64,000 nucleotides of DNA from Pseudorasbora parva (GCF_024679245.1 NC_090188.1:39797992-39861991); one strand, 5' to 3'; shown: positions 40,971-54,741, counted from the first letter of the stretch. The notes: generated by a model not told the origin, from the letters alone. Numbers and translations: made by a program.

Positions 40971-41591
40971 GTTAGTTGTGATGGTACAGTGATGCATCAG
41001 ATAGTAACGGCATGACACTGTTATACAGACGTACTGAACGATTATTAATAAATGGTACTTCAAATAATGCTATGGTACATTTGGATAGAGAGAAACAGAC
41101 CGCGGCGTCTCACCTGCGTTCGTGTTACCAGGTTACATTGTTTCGTCTTTGAAGACCCGACACGAGAATAAGCACGAGCTGTCCAGGAGCATCCAAACAC
41201 ACAGCTCTAGTGATTTATGAGCAAACACCTCTGCTGAATGGAAATATAACACAGCAGCAGATGCATGAAGAGAGCTTTATAAGTCCGCACAGTTTATCAA
41301 AGGAGTGGCCTCCTCCTCTTCCTTCAATGCTCTCTCTCCCGCTTCAGTCTGGATGATCCAAAGTCAGACGGGCTCTGAGGAAGCAAATGTCAGCAGATAT
41401 AGATGCGAACAGAAATAGCAGAGCGTCTTAACGTGGTTTGCGGTAATTCGCGACTCTGTCTTGGCGTGTGTGTCTCATCTGTTGACCGCGGCAGCAGTGC
41501 CGTGAAGCGGGAGACCACTCTGCGATGTCGGTCTGTCGCCCACCAAAAAGACCCTTTTCAAAATAAAAGCCTGTCTTTATTTATTCATTTA
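40971..41591. other. repeat-free stretch around the candidate rab23 first exon
   Basis: GC-richer unique sequence between the degenerate array and the next mobile element. It contains the candidate exon/promoter described separately. The small open frame at 41403-41624 is unsupported. Confidence 0.3.
41114..41300 (-). promoter_or_regulatory. rab23: candidate non-coding first exon / promoter of rab23
   Basis: This 600-base stretch lies between repeats and is not itself repeated in the window. On the minus strand a strong donor, ACGCAG followed by gtgaga, ends a possible exon at 41114. A TATA-like TTATAAAG lies just upstream near 41278. The placement would give a 9.1-kb 5' intron, in keeping with a Rab23 gene that starts with a non-coding exon. 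Nothing in the sequence proves transcription, and the 5' boundary given is approximate. Confidence 0.3.
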
Positions 41592-41740
41592 TTAAAGGCA
41601 CAACATGTAAGATTTTTGGATTAAACTACCCTAAAACCACTAGAACAGTGTTATATATTTTGTTGACTTGTGTAGGCCTGCTTACATCACTCCAAATATT
41701 TCCAAGAAGGTTAAAATCCGGGAAAAAGAAACTATTTTAA
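41592..41740 (+). mobile_element. TTAA-type element fragment (AAAGGCACAACATG)
   Basis: TTAA-AAGGCACAACATGTAAG begins at 41592 and shows the accactaga-cagtgttatatatttt motif that resembles the 680-bp family. It stops at the TTAA of the next element at 41737. Confidence 0.5.
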
Positions 41741-41886
41741 AGGGATAGTTCACCCAAAAATGAAAATGTGATTATCTGCTTACCCCTAGGGCATTCAAGA
41801 TGTAGGTGTGTTTGTTTCTTCAGTAGAACACAAATGAAATTGTTTAACTCTAACCGTTGCACTGTGCCAGTCATATACAGTAGCTA
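41737..41886 (+). mobile_element. TTAA-type element fragment (GGGATAGTTCACCC family)
   Basis: The sequence aaagggatagttcacccaa through gtgccagtcatata matches the left 140 bases of the element at 56417-56965, then is cut by the Tc1-like element that starts at 41887. The right half is not found beyond that element. Confidence 0.6.
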
Positions 41887-42412
41887 CAGTGAGGAAAATA
41901 AGTATTTGTACACCCTGGTATTTTGCAAGTTCTCCCACTTGGAAATCATGGAGGTAGTGATGGGACATCTGAAGCGAGGCTCCGGAGCTTGTGTCGAGCA
42001 AAAAGGGGCGTTCCAGATGAAGCCCCGATTCGAGGCTTGTATCGTTTCCGTGAAAATCATGTGATGATGACAAACGAGGCCTCGTTTTCTGTTGAATACG
42101 TCATTGCTTCATTCTGAGTATCGCTTTCGGATAAAAGTGGTTCGAAACCTCGCGCCTTTTGTGGGGTTTGCAGTAGGCATTTGCATTGGTGTTGAGGTGT
42201 TGGTTGTATGTAGTAGCGATATCATTATATATCATAGCTGTATTATATATTATATTACATTATACTTAGTTTACTAGATTATTAGAGTAAATTATACATA
42301 GTTCAGTAGATTATTAGAATAAATTAGCCTATATCTAGTTGTAATACTTATACTACGTAATTTTTTATATATATATATAGCCTATATTGTATGTGTGAGA
42401 GTACTAGAATGA

Positions 42413-43473
<1,061 letters not shown>

Positions 43474-43972
43474 AATTTATTATTATTATTAATATTATTA
43501 TAAGACTAGACTGTATTAGGGAAAGCTTTTCCCATCCCTGTTGCAGTTTGCTGTTCCACAATGCCAGTCCCATAAGCACTGCAATTACAATAATTTATTT
43601 ACAATCATTCTGGGCATTCACTGTCATCACTAACCCAAAGAACTACTGAATAGTTGAACACAAAGTTGTGTGTTTATGTGAGTTGTGTGTGCATAGGTTA
43701 ATACAAGCAGAATAAAATACTTTATTAATACAGAGGCAATAGAAAAAGGGTGTGCCCACACTATGACAATTTGGTTGCTCAGGATCATAGACCGCTCAGG
43801 ATGAATAGATTTGTGTGCGATGCATTGCTTTGCACAGCAGGTGTCACTAGGGAGCACACTGTTTCATGAGGCTTCAGGTAAATGAACCTTTTGGTGAACC
43901 AATGGGCTGGAAAGCCTCAGTGGTTCAGGGAAGCCTCATTTGGCCATCACTACCATGATCACTTAGCCTGAT

Positions 43973-44490
43973 AAGCCAGACCCACATCAAGATGTTTGGT
44001 CTGGAAGCTCACCATTGACGGCTCAATCCGAGGGGCGGATAAACGGTTGTCTTTCAAACTCCCTCTGCACGCGATAGGATAGCGCTACACCAACCAGAGC
44101 AACGAAGGTGAAGCGGAGCTTGTTGACAGATTAAACATTCGCCGTATCCGGTCGGCTAAACTCAGAACACATCTTCCCTTTTTAAGAATGACTTCAGTGC
44201 CGTTCTTTGTTCTTTTCTCAGAGAAAAGCTTAACTCCAAGTCTTCCAGAGTCGCGGTCAAAGCTGATTCGAAAGACCGCCGCCGTTCGCCAGTTTCTGTG
44301 TTTACTAGAATCACGCAAACGCAACTCGGCCGTCGTCATTATGGCCCCGCCCATCGACTCTATACACGATGTGATTGGCCCGTCCAGAGTTTGGCGTTTA
44401 CAGCTCAGAAGGGTATTGAGAGTTGCTAGACGACACTCGCGGGCAGATTAAATTTGCTGCTGCTAGGGTGCGTCTAGATTTCTAGGCTAA
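43973..44490 (-). mobile_element. non-autonomous element carrying a RecQ-like helicase N-terminus, copy 2
   Basis: The ends are ttagcctgataagccagacc and gattctag-type inverse (cgtctagatttctaggct). It matches 13777-14299 throughout. The helicase frame is broken here by two stop codons just before the Walker A motif, which still reads PTGYGECLI on the minus strand, again with Glu instead of Lys. Flanks ATGATCAC and ATGATGAC suggest an 8-bp duplication with one mismatch. Confidence 0.65.
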
Positions 44491-44536
44491 TGATGACTAC
44501 ATGGAGTGGTCTGAAATTGAAATCGTAGGTGCATGT

Positions 44537-46970
44537 TGGACCTTGTACTATCATATGGGTTTGATGTGACAGATGTTGTGCTCTCAGATTTTATAATTTC
44601 TGATCATAAGCCTATATTATTCACACTATCCCTTCCAGAGCTGTCACTTACTTCTAGTACAACTGTTAATCTTTCTTGTTTCTATTCTCCTCAGTTTAGC
44701 ACAAATTTCAACTTGTGCTTTGAAGAGTATTGTTCCTCACAATTAAATTTGGATCAACCATTTCTTGACTTGGATGCTGATCAACATCTGAGCCTTCTGA
44801 ACTCTGTCTGGCTTAAGGTAGCAAATGCAACTGCACCACTTAAGCCTCACAAACTGAAATCCAAAACCATACTGTGGCAAAACTCTGCTACCCGTCTTTT
44901 GAGACAAAACTGCAGGAAGGCAGAACGTAAATGGAAACAAGACAGGCTGCATATCTCTCTTCAAATGTTCAGAGACTCGCTTATATCATACCAGGCTGCA
45001 GCCAAGTCTGCTAAAGCTGCATACTTCTCCAAATTAATTGAAACTTATCACTCTAAACCTAAGGTTCTGTTTTCTATTATTCAATCTGTTACCAATCCTT
45101 CTGTGAACACCCCACCGGTGGCTTCTGATGCACTCTGTGAAAACTCCTTGAGATACTTCAGTGACAAAATTACAAACTTAAGACTTGACGTCCGTCCCAC
45201 CTTAACGTTAGCTAATTCTCCAATCATGTCACCCGCCTATGTATTTCTGGACACTTTTGAACCCGTCAATCTCCAGGAGTTGAAGGAAGTTATTGACAAA
45301 ATTAAACCTTCCTTTTGTCCTGGCGATATTATTCACCCCAAATTTTTAAAATTGATTATTGATTCGATTGGGTCTGGTCTGCTATCTCTTGTTAATAAGT
45401 GTCTCCTAACGGGTTCTGTTCCTGCTGACCTTAAAGTCGCTACAGTCACTCCTCTGCTCAAGAAGTCTTCTCTGGACCCCACTGTCCTAAAAAATTTTCG
45501 TCCCATTTCTGTTCTGCCTTTTATTTCAAAAGTTTTAGAGAAAATTGTGCTGAATCAACTTCAACACTTTATGTCTATTAATTCTATTTATGAGGTTTTT
45601 CAGTCTGGTTTTAAATCCGCTCACAGCACTGAGTCTGCCCTTCTGAGAGTTGTTAATGACATCTACATCTCCACTGACTCTGGGGACTCTGTGGTTCTTA
45701 TTCTCTTAGATCTGTCGGCTGCTTTTGATACCATAGACCACTCCTTACTATTATCTAGACTAGAGTCCTGGGTAGGCCTAAAAGCAAATGCTCTGAAATG
45801 GTTTCATTCTTACCTATCTGACAGAAAATTTTCAGTGAAACTGGGCAATTTTTCCTCCTCCCCCACCCCTCTGACCTGTGGCCTCCCTCAAGGCTCTATT
45901 TTAGCACCCTCTTTATTTTCTCTGTACATGCTGCCTCTGGGCTATATTCTAAGAAAGCATGGTGTGTACTTTCATTTCTACGCAGATGACACTCAAATCT
46001 ATCTTCCTGTCAAGAAAAATAATTCAACTGCGATCACCTCTCTTCTCCATTGTTTAGAGGAGGTTAAATTATGGCTAGCACAAAACTTCCTCTTCTTAAA
46101 CGAGGACAAAACTGAGGTCATTGTATTCAGTCCCAATGACAACACTCAGCATATAAGCCCTGAGCTAGAAAGTTTATCCGCTTTTAGATCGACAAGGGTC
46201 CAGAACCTAGGTATTATTTTTGACCGCAGCATTTAAAATTTGACAGACATATCTCCTCTGTCATTGGATCTAGTTTTTATCAGCTTCGCTTCTGTCTAAA
46301 ATTAAAAACGTTCTCTCCTCGAAAACTCTAGAAATGGCTGTTCATGCGTTTGTTACATTGCGTCTAGATTACTGCAATTCTTTATATTGCGGTATATCTA
46401 AATCTCAAATTGCACGACTTCAGCTTGTCCAAAATGCTGCTGCCAGATTTCTTTTAAAGCGTCGTAAATATGAACATGTCACTCCTATTCTTAGATCACT
46501 TCATTGGCTGCCGATTTGTCAGAGAATAGATTTTAAAATTCTCCTCTTCGTCTATAAATCCCTTCACGTCTATCTATCAGAACTCCTTCACTCCTATACT
46601 CCTTCCAGAAGACTCCGTTCTTGTGATCATGCTTTGCTGGTCGTTCCACGCGCTAGACTGAAGCGTAGAGGTGAGCGTGCATTTGCGGTAGCAGGGCCAC
46701 AACTCTGGAATACCCTGCCTTTAAAGATCAGGCTGGCCCCTACCCTGTCTATTTTTAAGTCACTGTTAAAAACTTTTCTATTTACTTTAGCGTACTGATT
46801 ACCCTGATGTGTTTGACTTTTAAAAGTTGTGCTTTTTATTTTTTACTCTCTTCTGGTTTTATTTTTATGTATGTATGCTATTCTTGACCTTCTGTAAAGC
46901 ACTTTGGTCAGCCTGGGGGCTGTGGGAAATGTGCTATATAAATAAAATTGAACTTGAACTTGAACTTGAA
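44537..46970 (+). mobile_element. L2-type (CR1 group) LINE, 5'-truncated
   Basis: The open frame 44533-46236 covers the end of the AP-endonuclease (LDLVLSYGF, SDHKPI) and the reverse transcriptase (FRPISVLPFISKVLEKI, FQSGFKSAHSTESALL, DLSAAFDTIDH, GLPQGSILAPSLF, and the catalytic FYADDTQIY). A frameshift at about 46235 separates the C-terminal part (46334-46798: LDYCNSLYCGI, LHWLPICQRI, ending LFTLAY). The 3' UTR ends with aataaaattg and a TTGAAC-type repeat tail. CATGT at 44532-44536 and 46971-46975 is the target duplication within the Tc1 host. It is inactive in this copy because of truncation and frameshift. Confidence 0.9.
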
Positions 46971-47191
46971 CATGTCCACTGTGAGACATAATCAAAAAAA
47001 AAAAAAAAATCCAGAAATCACAATGTATGATTTTTTAACTATTTATTTGTATGATACAGCTGCAAATAAGTATTTGAACACCTGTCTAATCAGCTAGAAT
47101 TCTGACGTTTAAAGACCTGTTAGTCTACCTTTAAAATGGCCACCTCCACTTATTATCCTAAATTAGATGCACCTGTTTCAGGTTGTTAGCT

Positions 47192-48416
47192 ATGAAAGCA
47201 AAGGGTGAATGTTTTGTTTGGTCATCAAATGTTTTGGCAAAAGAAATGGGATTAGAAGGGAAAAAGTATAGTCCTACAGTTCCTTATCCATTGACACCGC
47301 CTTGGTTGTTTCCCGCTCTGATGTTACATTTGCATATACAAAATGAAGTTAAGAGACTTAAATGGAAAGGAAATTGGGCAAACATAGTTGAAGAAAGATT
47401 GAGAACAGTGTATAAGTCTTTTATTGTGATATTTACTGATGAATCAAAGGAACCTAAGAATGGAAATACTGGCTTTGCATTTGTTATTCCAGAATTGAAT
47501 ATGCATATTAGGGAAAGAGCACCTGATCATTTAACAGTATTTTCAGTTGAGGTGATAGCTATTTTAAAGGCATTACAATGGGTAGAACATAATATAATAT
47601 TAAATATTAATATTAATATAATATTAAAATGGCAGTAATATGCTCCGATAGCTTATCAGCATTGGTTTCTTTGCAGTCTTTATCTTCTCTTAACAGACCT
47701 GATTTTGTTTTTGAAATATATGAAATTCTGTACAGATTAAAGCATACAGAAATACAAGTTAGATTTATATGGATTCCAGCTCATAGGGGAATGAGATCGC
47801 AGATGCTTTAGCAAAGCAAGCTTTAAAGCAAGACAGGATAATGGAGGTATCATATAGTAAAGCAGAAATTAAAGCAATAATTTGTATAAATATTATGAAT
47901 GCATGGCAAAAACAATGGGATGAAGATAGTAAAGGACGTCATTTGTATAAGATAAAACAAGTAGTAGGTAATATGAAATCATCAGGAGGAACATCTAGAG
48001 AGCAAATTATAATATCTAAGATGAGGTTAGGACATACTGGCTTAAATAAAACAATGTATTAATTGAGAAAACATCCCTCAGGTATGTGTGATTGTGGAAT
48101 GGAGGAAGAGTCAGTGGAGCTTGTTTTATGTCATTGTATTAAGTATGAGAAGAAGATTAAAAGATGAGCTAGAGAAACATGGGGTGAGTGTGCTAAATCT
48201 AAAGAATATATTAAATAAAGAACAGATAAATAAAGCAGTATTTATTTTTCTGAAAGGAACTGGATTAATAAATAGAATTTCTTATTATATATATTTAAAA
48301 AAATATATATATCTCTAGCCCACACTCCAGTACAGTAGGTGGCGGAAATGCACCTAAATTGTTAGTTGCCACTCGCCAAATCAAAACTGAAGAAGAAGAA
48401 GAAGAAGAAGAGGTCA
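47192..48416 (+). mobile_element. I/Nimb-like LINE 3' fragment with RNase H domain
   Basis: The frames encode an RNase H domain: VIFTDESKEPKNG (Asp), FSVEVIAILKALQW (Glu), AVICSDSLSALVSL (Asp), IWIPAHRGMRS. A conserved tail follows, with KMRLGHTGLNKTMY and CDCGMEEESVELVLCHC (a CCHC-like motif). The 3' end has gtaggtggcggaaatgcacc and a (GAA)n tail. RNase H after the RT is typical of I-group LINEs. TTAGCT at 47186-47191 and 48417-48422 is the target duplication. Stops and frameshifts are present. Confidence 0.75.
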
Positions 48417-48947
48417 TTAGCTGCATAAAGACACCTGTCCACCCCATACAATCAGTAAGAATCCAACAACTAACATGGCCAAGACCAAAGAGCTGTCCAA
48501 AGACACTAGAGACAAAATTCTACACCTCCACAAGGCTGGAAAGGGCTACGGGGAAATTGCCAAGCAGCTTGGTGAAAAAAAAAGTCCACTGTTGGAGCAA
48601 TCATTAGAAAATGGAAGAAGCTATACATGACTTTCAATCTCCCTCTGACTGAGGCTCCATGCAAGATCTCAAATCACGGGGTGAGAAAGGTGAGAAACCA
48701 GCCCAGAACTACACTGGAGGAGCTGGTCAATGACCTGAAAAGAGCTGGGACCACCGTTTCCAAGGTTACTGCTGGTAATACACTAAGACGTCATGGTTTG
48801 AAACCATGCATGGCATGGAAGGTTCCCCTGCTTAAACCAGCACATGTCCAGGCCCGTCTTAAGTTTGCCATTGACCATTTGGATGATCCAGAGGAGTCAT
48901 GGGAGAAAGTCATGTGGTCAGATTAGACCAAAATAACAACTTTTTGG

Positions 48948-50100
48948 CAGTAGCAGTATTAACATTAAGTGACATGGCATCTGACGCACAGGAGCCAATG
49001 GCACATGTCGCGACACACGCAGTGGCACTTCCGGTTCTCATTGGCATATGTCAGTGGATAGTGAGATGTGTCACTGACACTGTCATGAAACGCTGACACT
49101 GGCAGTGACACTGAGTCGCGGAACATGTCGCTGTATGTGACACTCACTGGCAGATGAGCTGAACAACTATACTCACGTAATTGTGGCACAAAAGCCAAAA
49201 TAAATATCCTATTTTCGTGACTTTTTTCCCCTCTTAAATAAATGTTAATCTAACTTGTTAAATTTAGTAATATGTGTTAGTTTGTGACAAGCAGTATCTG
49301 AGTGGCATGTGCCACTGAATGATTTATGCAATGCCAATATAATTAGTTGTGAAATATTAAAGCCATGACTGAGTAGGCCTAAGTATGCAAAAAATAAATT
49401 TGATAAAGTATTTACAAATTTGTCTTAACATATCAGACTCTGATACTATCAGATACTGTTTTTGCTACCGTCATGCAAACAAAATGTCAAATACACCACC
49501 CGTTGATGTTCCTCAACTGTCTTAAGTTATGGTGTATCTTTGCGCTGGCTATACTGACACCTAGAGGAGAGCGTGCAGCATGATGCAAAATTAAAGCTTT
49601 ACTACGGTAACGGATGCGACTGTTAATGCAATATTTGTAGTGACTTATGATGGTTTGTACGTGTTTTCTAGGACGTGCAGTTTGCGTGATCAACAACATT
49701 GGCACCAATATTGGCATTGCATAAATCATTCAGTGGCACATGCCACTCAGATACTGCTTGTCACAAACTAACACATATTACTAAATTTAACGAGTTAGAT
49801 TAACATTTATTTAAGAGGGGAAAAAAGTCACAAAAATAGGATATTTATTTTGGCTTTTGTGCCACAATTACGTGAGTATAGTTGTTCAGCTCATCTGCCA
49901 GTGAGTGTCACATACAGCGACATGTTCCGCGACTCAGTGTCACTGCCAGTGTCAGCGTTTCGTGACAGTGTCAGTGACACATCTCACTATCCACTGACAT
50001 ATGCCAATGAGAACCGGAAGTGCCACTGCGTGTGTCGCGACATGTGCCATTGGCTCCTGTGCGTCAGATGCCATGTCACTTAATGTTAACACCGTCTCTC
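48948..50100 (+). mobile_element. hAT-like fold-back element with 393-bp inverted arms
   Basis: The arms are 48948-49340 and 49708-50100, inverted copies that differ at only a few bases; the centre (49341-49707) is unique. CTTTTTGG at 48940-48947 and 50101-50108 is a perfect 8-bp target duplication. Family B copy 20607-21686 shows the empty site with one CTTTTTGG. The outer end starts CAG, as in many hAT elements. The arms are dense in short palindromes (gtgacac, tggcac, cagtgac). Mirror open frames of 77 residues in the two arms result from the symmetry and are not genes. Confidence 0.85.
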
Positions 50101-50864
50101 CTTTTTGGTCATAATTCCACTAAACGTGTTTGGAGGAAGAAGAGTGATGAGTACCATCCCAAGAACACCATCCCTACTGTGAATCATGGGGGTGGTAGCA
50201 TCATGCTTTGGGGGTGTTTTTCTGCACACGGGACAGGGCGACTGCACTGTATTAAGGAGAGGATGACTGGGGCCATGCATTGCGAGATTTTGGGGAACAA
50301 CCTCCTTTCCTCAGTTAGAGCATTGAAGATGAGTCGAGGCTGGGTCTTCCAACATGACAATGACCTGAAGCACACAGCCAGGATAACCAAGGAGTGGCTC
50401 TGTAAGAAGCATATCAAGGTTCTGGCGTGGCCTAGCCAGTCCCCAGACCTAAACCCAATAGAGAATCTTTGGAGGGAGCTCAAACTCTGTGTTTCTCAGC
50501 GACAGGCCAGAAACCTGACTGATCTAGAGAAGATCTGTGTGGAGGAGTGGGCCAAAATCCCTCCTGCAGTGTGTGCAAACCTGGTGAAAAACTACAAGAA
50601 ACATTTGACCTCTGTAATTGCAAACAAAGGCTACTGTATCAAATATTAACATTGATTTTCTCAGGTGTTCAAATACTTATTTGCAGATGTATCATACAAA
50701 TAAATAGTTAAAAAATCATATAGTTTGATTTTTTTGGATTTTTTTTAGATTATGTCTCTCACAGTGCACATGCACCTACGATGACAATTTCAGACCCCTC
50801 CATGATTTCCAAGTGGGAGAACTTGCAAAATACCAGGGTGTTCAAATACTTATTTTCCTCACTG

Positions 50865-52970
50865 ATGAGAAACAATGAGCCCCTATTAGAGCTACGCTAT
50901 TACATTCTATACTTTCATTAATTATTTTGAGAAACCACAAGAGAAGGGTGAATAATGACTGAGAGTCAATGTTCAGAAATTATTCATTATTATGTTTTGA
51001 ACTATGCTGTATAACTGTGTTTAGCGATGTGTTTGTCAAACTCAAAAATTATTTTATTTTTAATTATTAAAAAATATTTTATTTTAAAAAGTTAATAATT
51101 GTATTTTATTTTTTTGATTATATCAGGTAACATTTTAATCTGTCATTTGCTCATATTACAATGTCCCCCACCTATGGGGCATGTTGTCACATTTCACTTC
51201 CATTCTTTCAAGAATTATGAAAAAATATACACTGTATTAATGAAACAAAACCACATAATTGTACTAGATGTGTGTGAACCAAGTGGATTTACACAAACTG
51301 AGACAGTAAAAAAGAGATGTGCCCCGCTCTCCCCTATGGCGCTACTCCCTAAAAAGTAACAAATAGCATTACTTAGTTACTTTTTATGGAAAGTAATGAG
51401 TTACAGGTAAATTTGATAAGCAACTTTAACAGAACATTCATAAATGCTCACATTTAGTCTAGAACTACAGTAACCAACATTACTTATATCGTGTTACCCA
51501 CAATACTGTTACAAAACTATTTATATGCATTTATTTTTAAAACATAATTAATAAAAACTTTGCATATACCCCAAAAAAGAAAAAACTATTAGCAAAATTG
51601 TATTTAGGAAGTCACATGATATCAGTATGAAGAACAACCATTATTTGTTAGTTTATCTAAAACCACATACTGTTTTTGTCTGATATTCAACTGTTTATTT
51701 GATATAGGGTATACTATATTAAATGTATATATATATATACAATGCACTTCTTCAAACTGTATGTATAGAGTGCCAGAGAGTTAATCAACAGCCAAAGTAA
51801 AGAAGCCAGTCACATGGTTTATTGCAATTAAAATGTCTTACAACTTGATGAACTTCAAACACACATTATATACAGATATCAAGTTAATACATTAACAAAA
51901 ATTAAAAAAAAAAATTGACACACATACACACAATCATCAAACTCAACAAGTATGGCACTAAAGCACATCAATGCCACAAGTGCAATATCCTGGAAATACC
52001 CCTCCTTATCAACTGTGTGCATTGAATGCATAGTATGTGACGTCAGGTAAAAGGTGCATACATGTAAATAAGACTGTTTTATACAGTTAGTTATGGCTGG
52101 ATTTGGTAATTTAACTTGGTTATTTAGGGAGCCGTTATAGCAATAATGTCAGCAAAATAGAGACTCCTACATTCTTAAATCTTGATTAAGTGCACATTTT
52201 GCCTGTTTTTCAAAGGATAAAAAGCTTTTAAAATTAGAAGAATGTAGGGGGGGGAGGGGGGTTATAGTAGGGTTTTAATAAAAAGTGCATAAAGTAAAAA
52301 CACAAAAAAAGTTGAAAATATTTCCTTTCAGCATTTTTTCTTAATACCAAATGGTGACAGCACAACTACATCATGAAATGTTGGCATTCAGACTAATGCT
52401 GGAAGTTCTCCTTAAACAACTTATATAATGTCTTTTCAGCTGGAGAAATGTACAATTAATGAGAAGCTTTTGACAGATGTAGCCATTGTTAATTATGGGA
52501 TATGAATATGGACCTTACATATGTAACAGATTAAATATCTGCATAGAAATGTGCATACAAGCGAGATATTCATCTTAGCAAAGGTATAGTTCTGGGAAAG
52601 ACTTTGACAAAAAAGTTCTCCACTGTCAAACCTACAGCAGGTCTGGATCCACAACAGAAAGTTCCTTGGACATAAATGTATGCTTTGATCTATACATGCG
52701 TTTCATGACAAAATAACAGAATAAAGTTATGGCTCATTAGCACATACACACACATTAGCAGCCTTGACGGATTGTTTCATAGACAGGAGTGCGTCAGATG
52801 ACTTTTGATGTTGTCCAGTGGGAATACAGCAAATTGTAATATTAGAAACGGCTCTGAGCTTCTCATTGGTTAATGAGTGCGTTTCAGCAAAATATATGGT
52901 TGATTAATGGAGCGCCATATTTGCAATCCCCTTTGAAATCAAAGGTTTCACATCATTGTCTGAAGCAACC
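50865..52970. other. unassigned AT-rich spacer
   Basis: No exon, RNA gene or repeat family is recognised. AATAAA on the minus strand (plus TTTATT near 51820) followed downstream by an A-rich tract leaves open the end of a minus-strand transcript. A G-run lies at about 52248-52261. Confidence 0.3.
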
Positions 52971-52974
52971 AACT

Positions 52975-53120
52975 CTACACTCTAATAAATGTCTGTAGAA
53001 GTCATCCGTGTCAATATTATAAAGATCAATAGGAATACCCTCTGGTCCTGCTTGCTTACCAGAACTCATTTCATCAATTGCCCGTGATATTTCATCCTTA
53101 TTTATTTCTACATTTAAATT
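52975..53120 (-). mobile_element. L1-clade LINE reverse-transcriptase fragment
   Basis: The minus strand reads EISRAIDEMSSGKQAGPEGI, then PIDLYNIDTDDFYRHLLE. This matches the start of the L1-type RT domain (I-x-x-A-I-x-x-x-x-x-G-K-x-P-G-x-D-G-I-P). Only about 45 codons remain. Confidence 0.6.
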
Positions 53121-53543
53121 AACCCTCTAATTATCTGAAATAACTGGAATAATTAGCATATTCAAAAAAGTATTTAAGTCGTTATCATAACCATGTTAAT
53201 ATTAAATTGTTTATGAACTGAAAAAAAATGATATATAAGCGGTCAGATGATCAACGCCTGATCCTGTAGCTCCGCCCACTGACTCGTGTCCGGCCATGAC
53301 ACAGGCCTACATAGAGCTAAACCAGATCCAACTTCTAGGCAATAAACATACGGCATAAGCTTCATTCAGATTTCAATATTACGAATGCATGGATGAACTG
53401 TATTTTTTAATTAATATGCAGCTCACGTGGGGAAGACATTGCACGTGTATTCCTTTATTTTACCACAAGAGACTAGATTTGCAGACATGTTACATGAATG
53501 AATGAAGCGACACTAATGTGAGTAAAAATGTTTTTTTTCTTAT

Positions 53544-53938
53544 ACACTGTAAAAAAATTGTGGTGGTTTTTGTTGGTTTAACTTTAAAAATTAAGTAACC
53601 TGGTTGCCTTAAAATTTTGAGTTTATTGTAATTAAAAATTTGAGTTGATACAATGAAGGAAATTAGTTTAATAAATAGAAACTCAAAATATTTTTGTATC
53701 TGAACCACAAAAAATGTGATAAATCATGAAAATAGCACAATTTGGCATGTTTCACTGCATCATCAGAAATAAAACACACACAATTATCCAATATGCTTAC
53801 AAAATCTTTTAATAATATTTTAATAAAGGTTGTCGAATCTCAAAAAATGTTCATTGTATTAACTCAAAATTTTAATTTCAATGAACTCAATTTTAAGGCA
53901 ACCAGGTAACTTTTTTTCTAAATAATTTTTTACAGTGT
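53544..53938 (+). mobile_element. ACACTGTAAAAAA miniature element, copy 1
   Basis: The ends ACACTGTAAAAAA and TTTTTTACAGTGT are inverses. An inverted copy, about 90% similar, lies at 57859-58240. The family ends suggest a miniature DNA transposon; the superfamily is not assigned. Confidence 0.7.
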
Positions 53939-54172
53939 ATGTGATAGTTTCACATTGTTAGATCATTTGATACAGATCTATTGTGTGTACGTGTCTAACA
54001 GAACATACCGTAGCACGCCGTCACAGCCTGAAGAATCCTTTATTTGAGGTGTTGTTGGTTCTTTTCGATTCAGCATCAGATTCGGACATGTATGAACCAG
54101 GGTTCGCAAAGCCCAACGGAACTCTTGACTTGATATTTGAAGGAAAAACACTAATCGCAGAAGTTTTCAACA

Positions 54173-54741
54173 TAGCCCCTTGCACACTACGATTCCGGCA
54201 AACACACGGATAATGCGATCCGGCATTTGCTCCCGGGCTGCTAGATTTGGTCCATTCACACTGCCAGCGAAATGCCGTAATATGTGCGCTTTCACACACG
54301 ACCCGTAACGAGTTGACACGTGACATCCGGATGTGACGTATAATGGCGAGCGATCTCAGCTTCAGCGCTGATAGTAAGGAGCTCCGTGGTCTCGACTTGT
54401 GTCCAGCTTGCGCACATTTCTGCTTGTTTAATTTGAGTTTCTTTTGTATACGAACACTCTCTGCGTTTAAAACACCGACTAGCTCTTCTGGCACTGCAGG
54501 GTTGTATTATTGAAAAAACAAGCTCTAGGAGTCGCACGATAACTACGTGCACGTTGTGGCATTAGTTTCGGCTTTTGTTCACACAGCGCTCGCCCCGGGT
54601 CAAATCCCGCAATGTTACTAGGTCCCCGACCCGGGTCGAATTCGGTAATCAATGCCGGGACGTGGTTGCTTTCACACAGAAGGCGACCCGGCAATGTTCC
54701 GGGAATATTGCGGGTCCGACGTGCAGTGTGAAAGGGGCTCA
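54173..54741 (+). mobile_element. inverted-repeat element (AGCCCCTTTCACACTG ends)
   Basis: The left agccccttgcacactacg is mirrored by cgtgcagtgtgaaaggggct. The interior has further mirrored GC-rich blocks (cacacgacccg, gcccgacccgggtc). Open frames of up to 157 residues across it are by-products of GC content. Confidence 0.65.

Noticed and set aside
49850..50083. 77-residue open frame starting MAFVPQLREYS, nearly identical to one at 48965-49198 on the other strand
   Set aside because: The two frames are the mirror arms of one fold-back element. The duplication reflects symmetry, not two genes.
54021..54494. 157-residue minus-strand open frame
   Set aside because: It lies across the edge and interior of the inverted-repeat element at 54173-54741, has no recognisable domain and no splice context.
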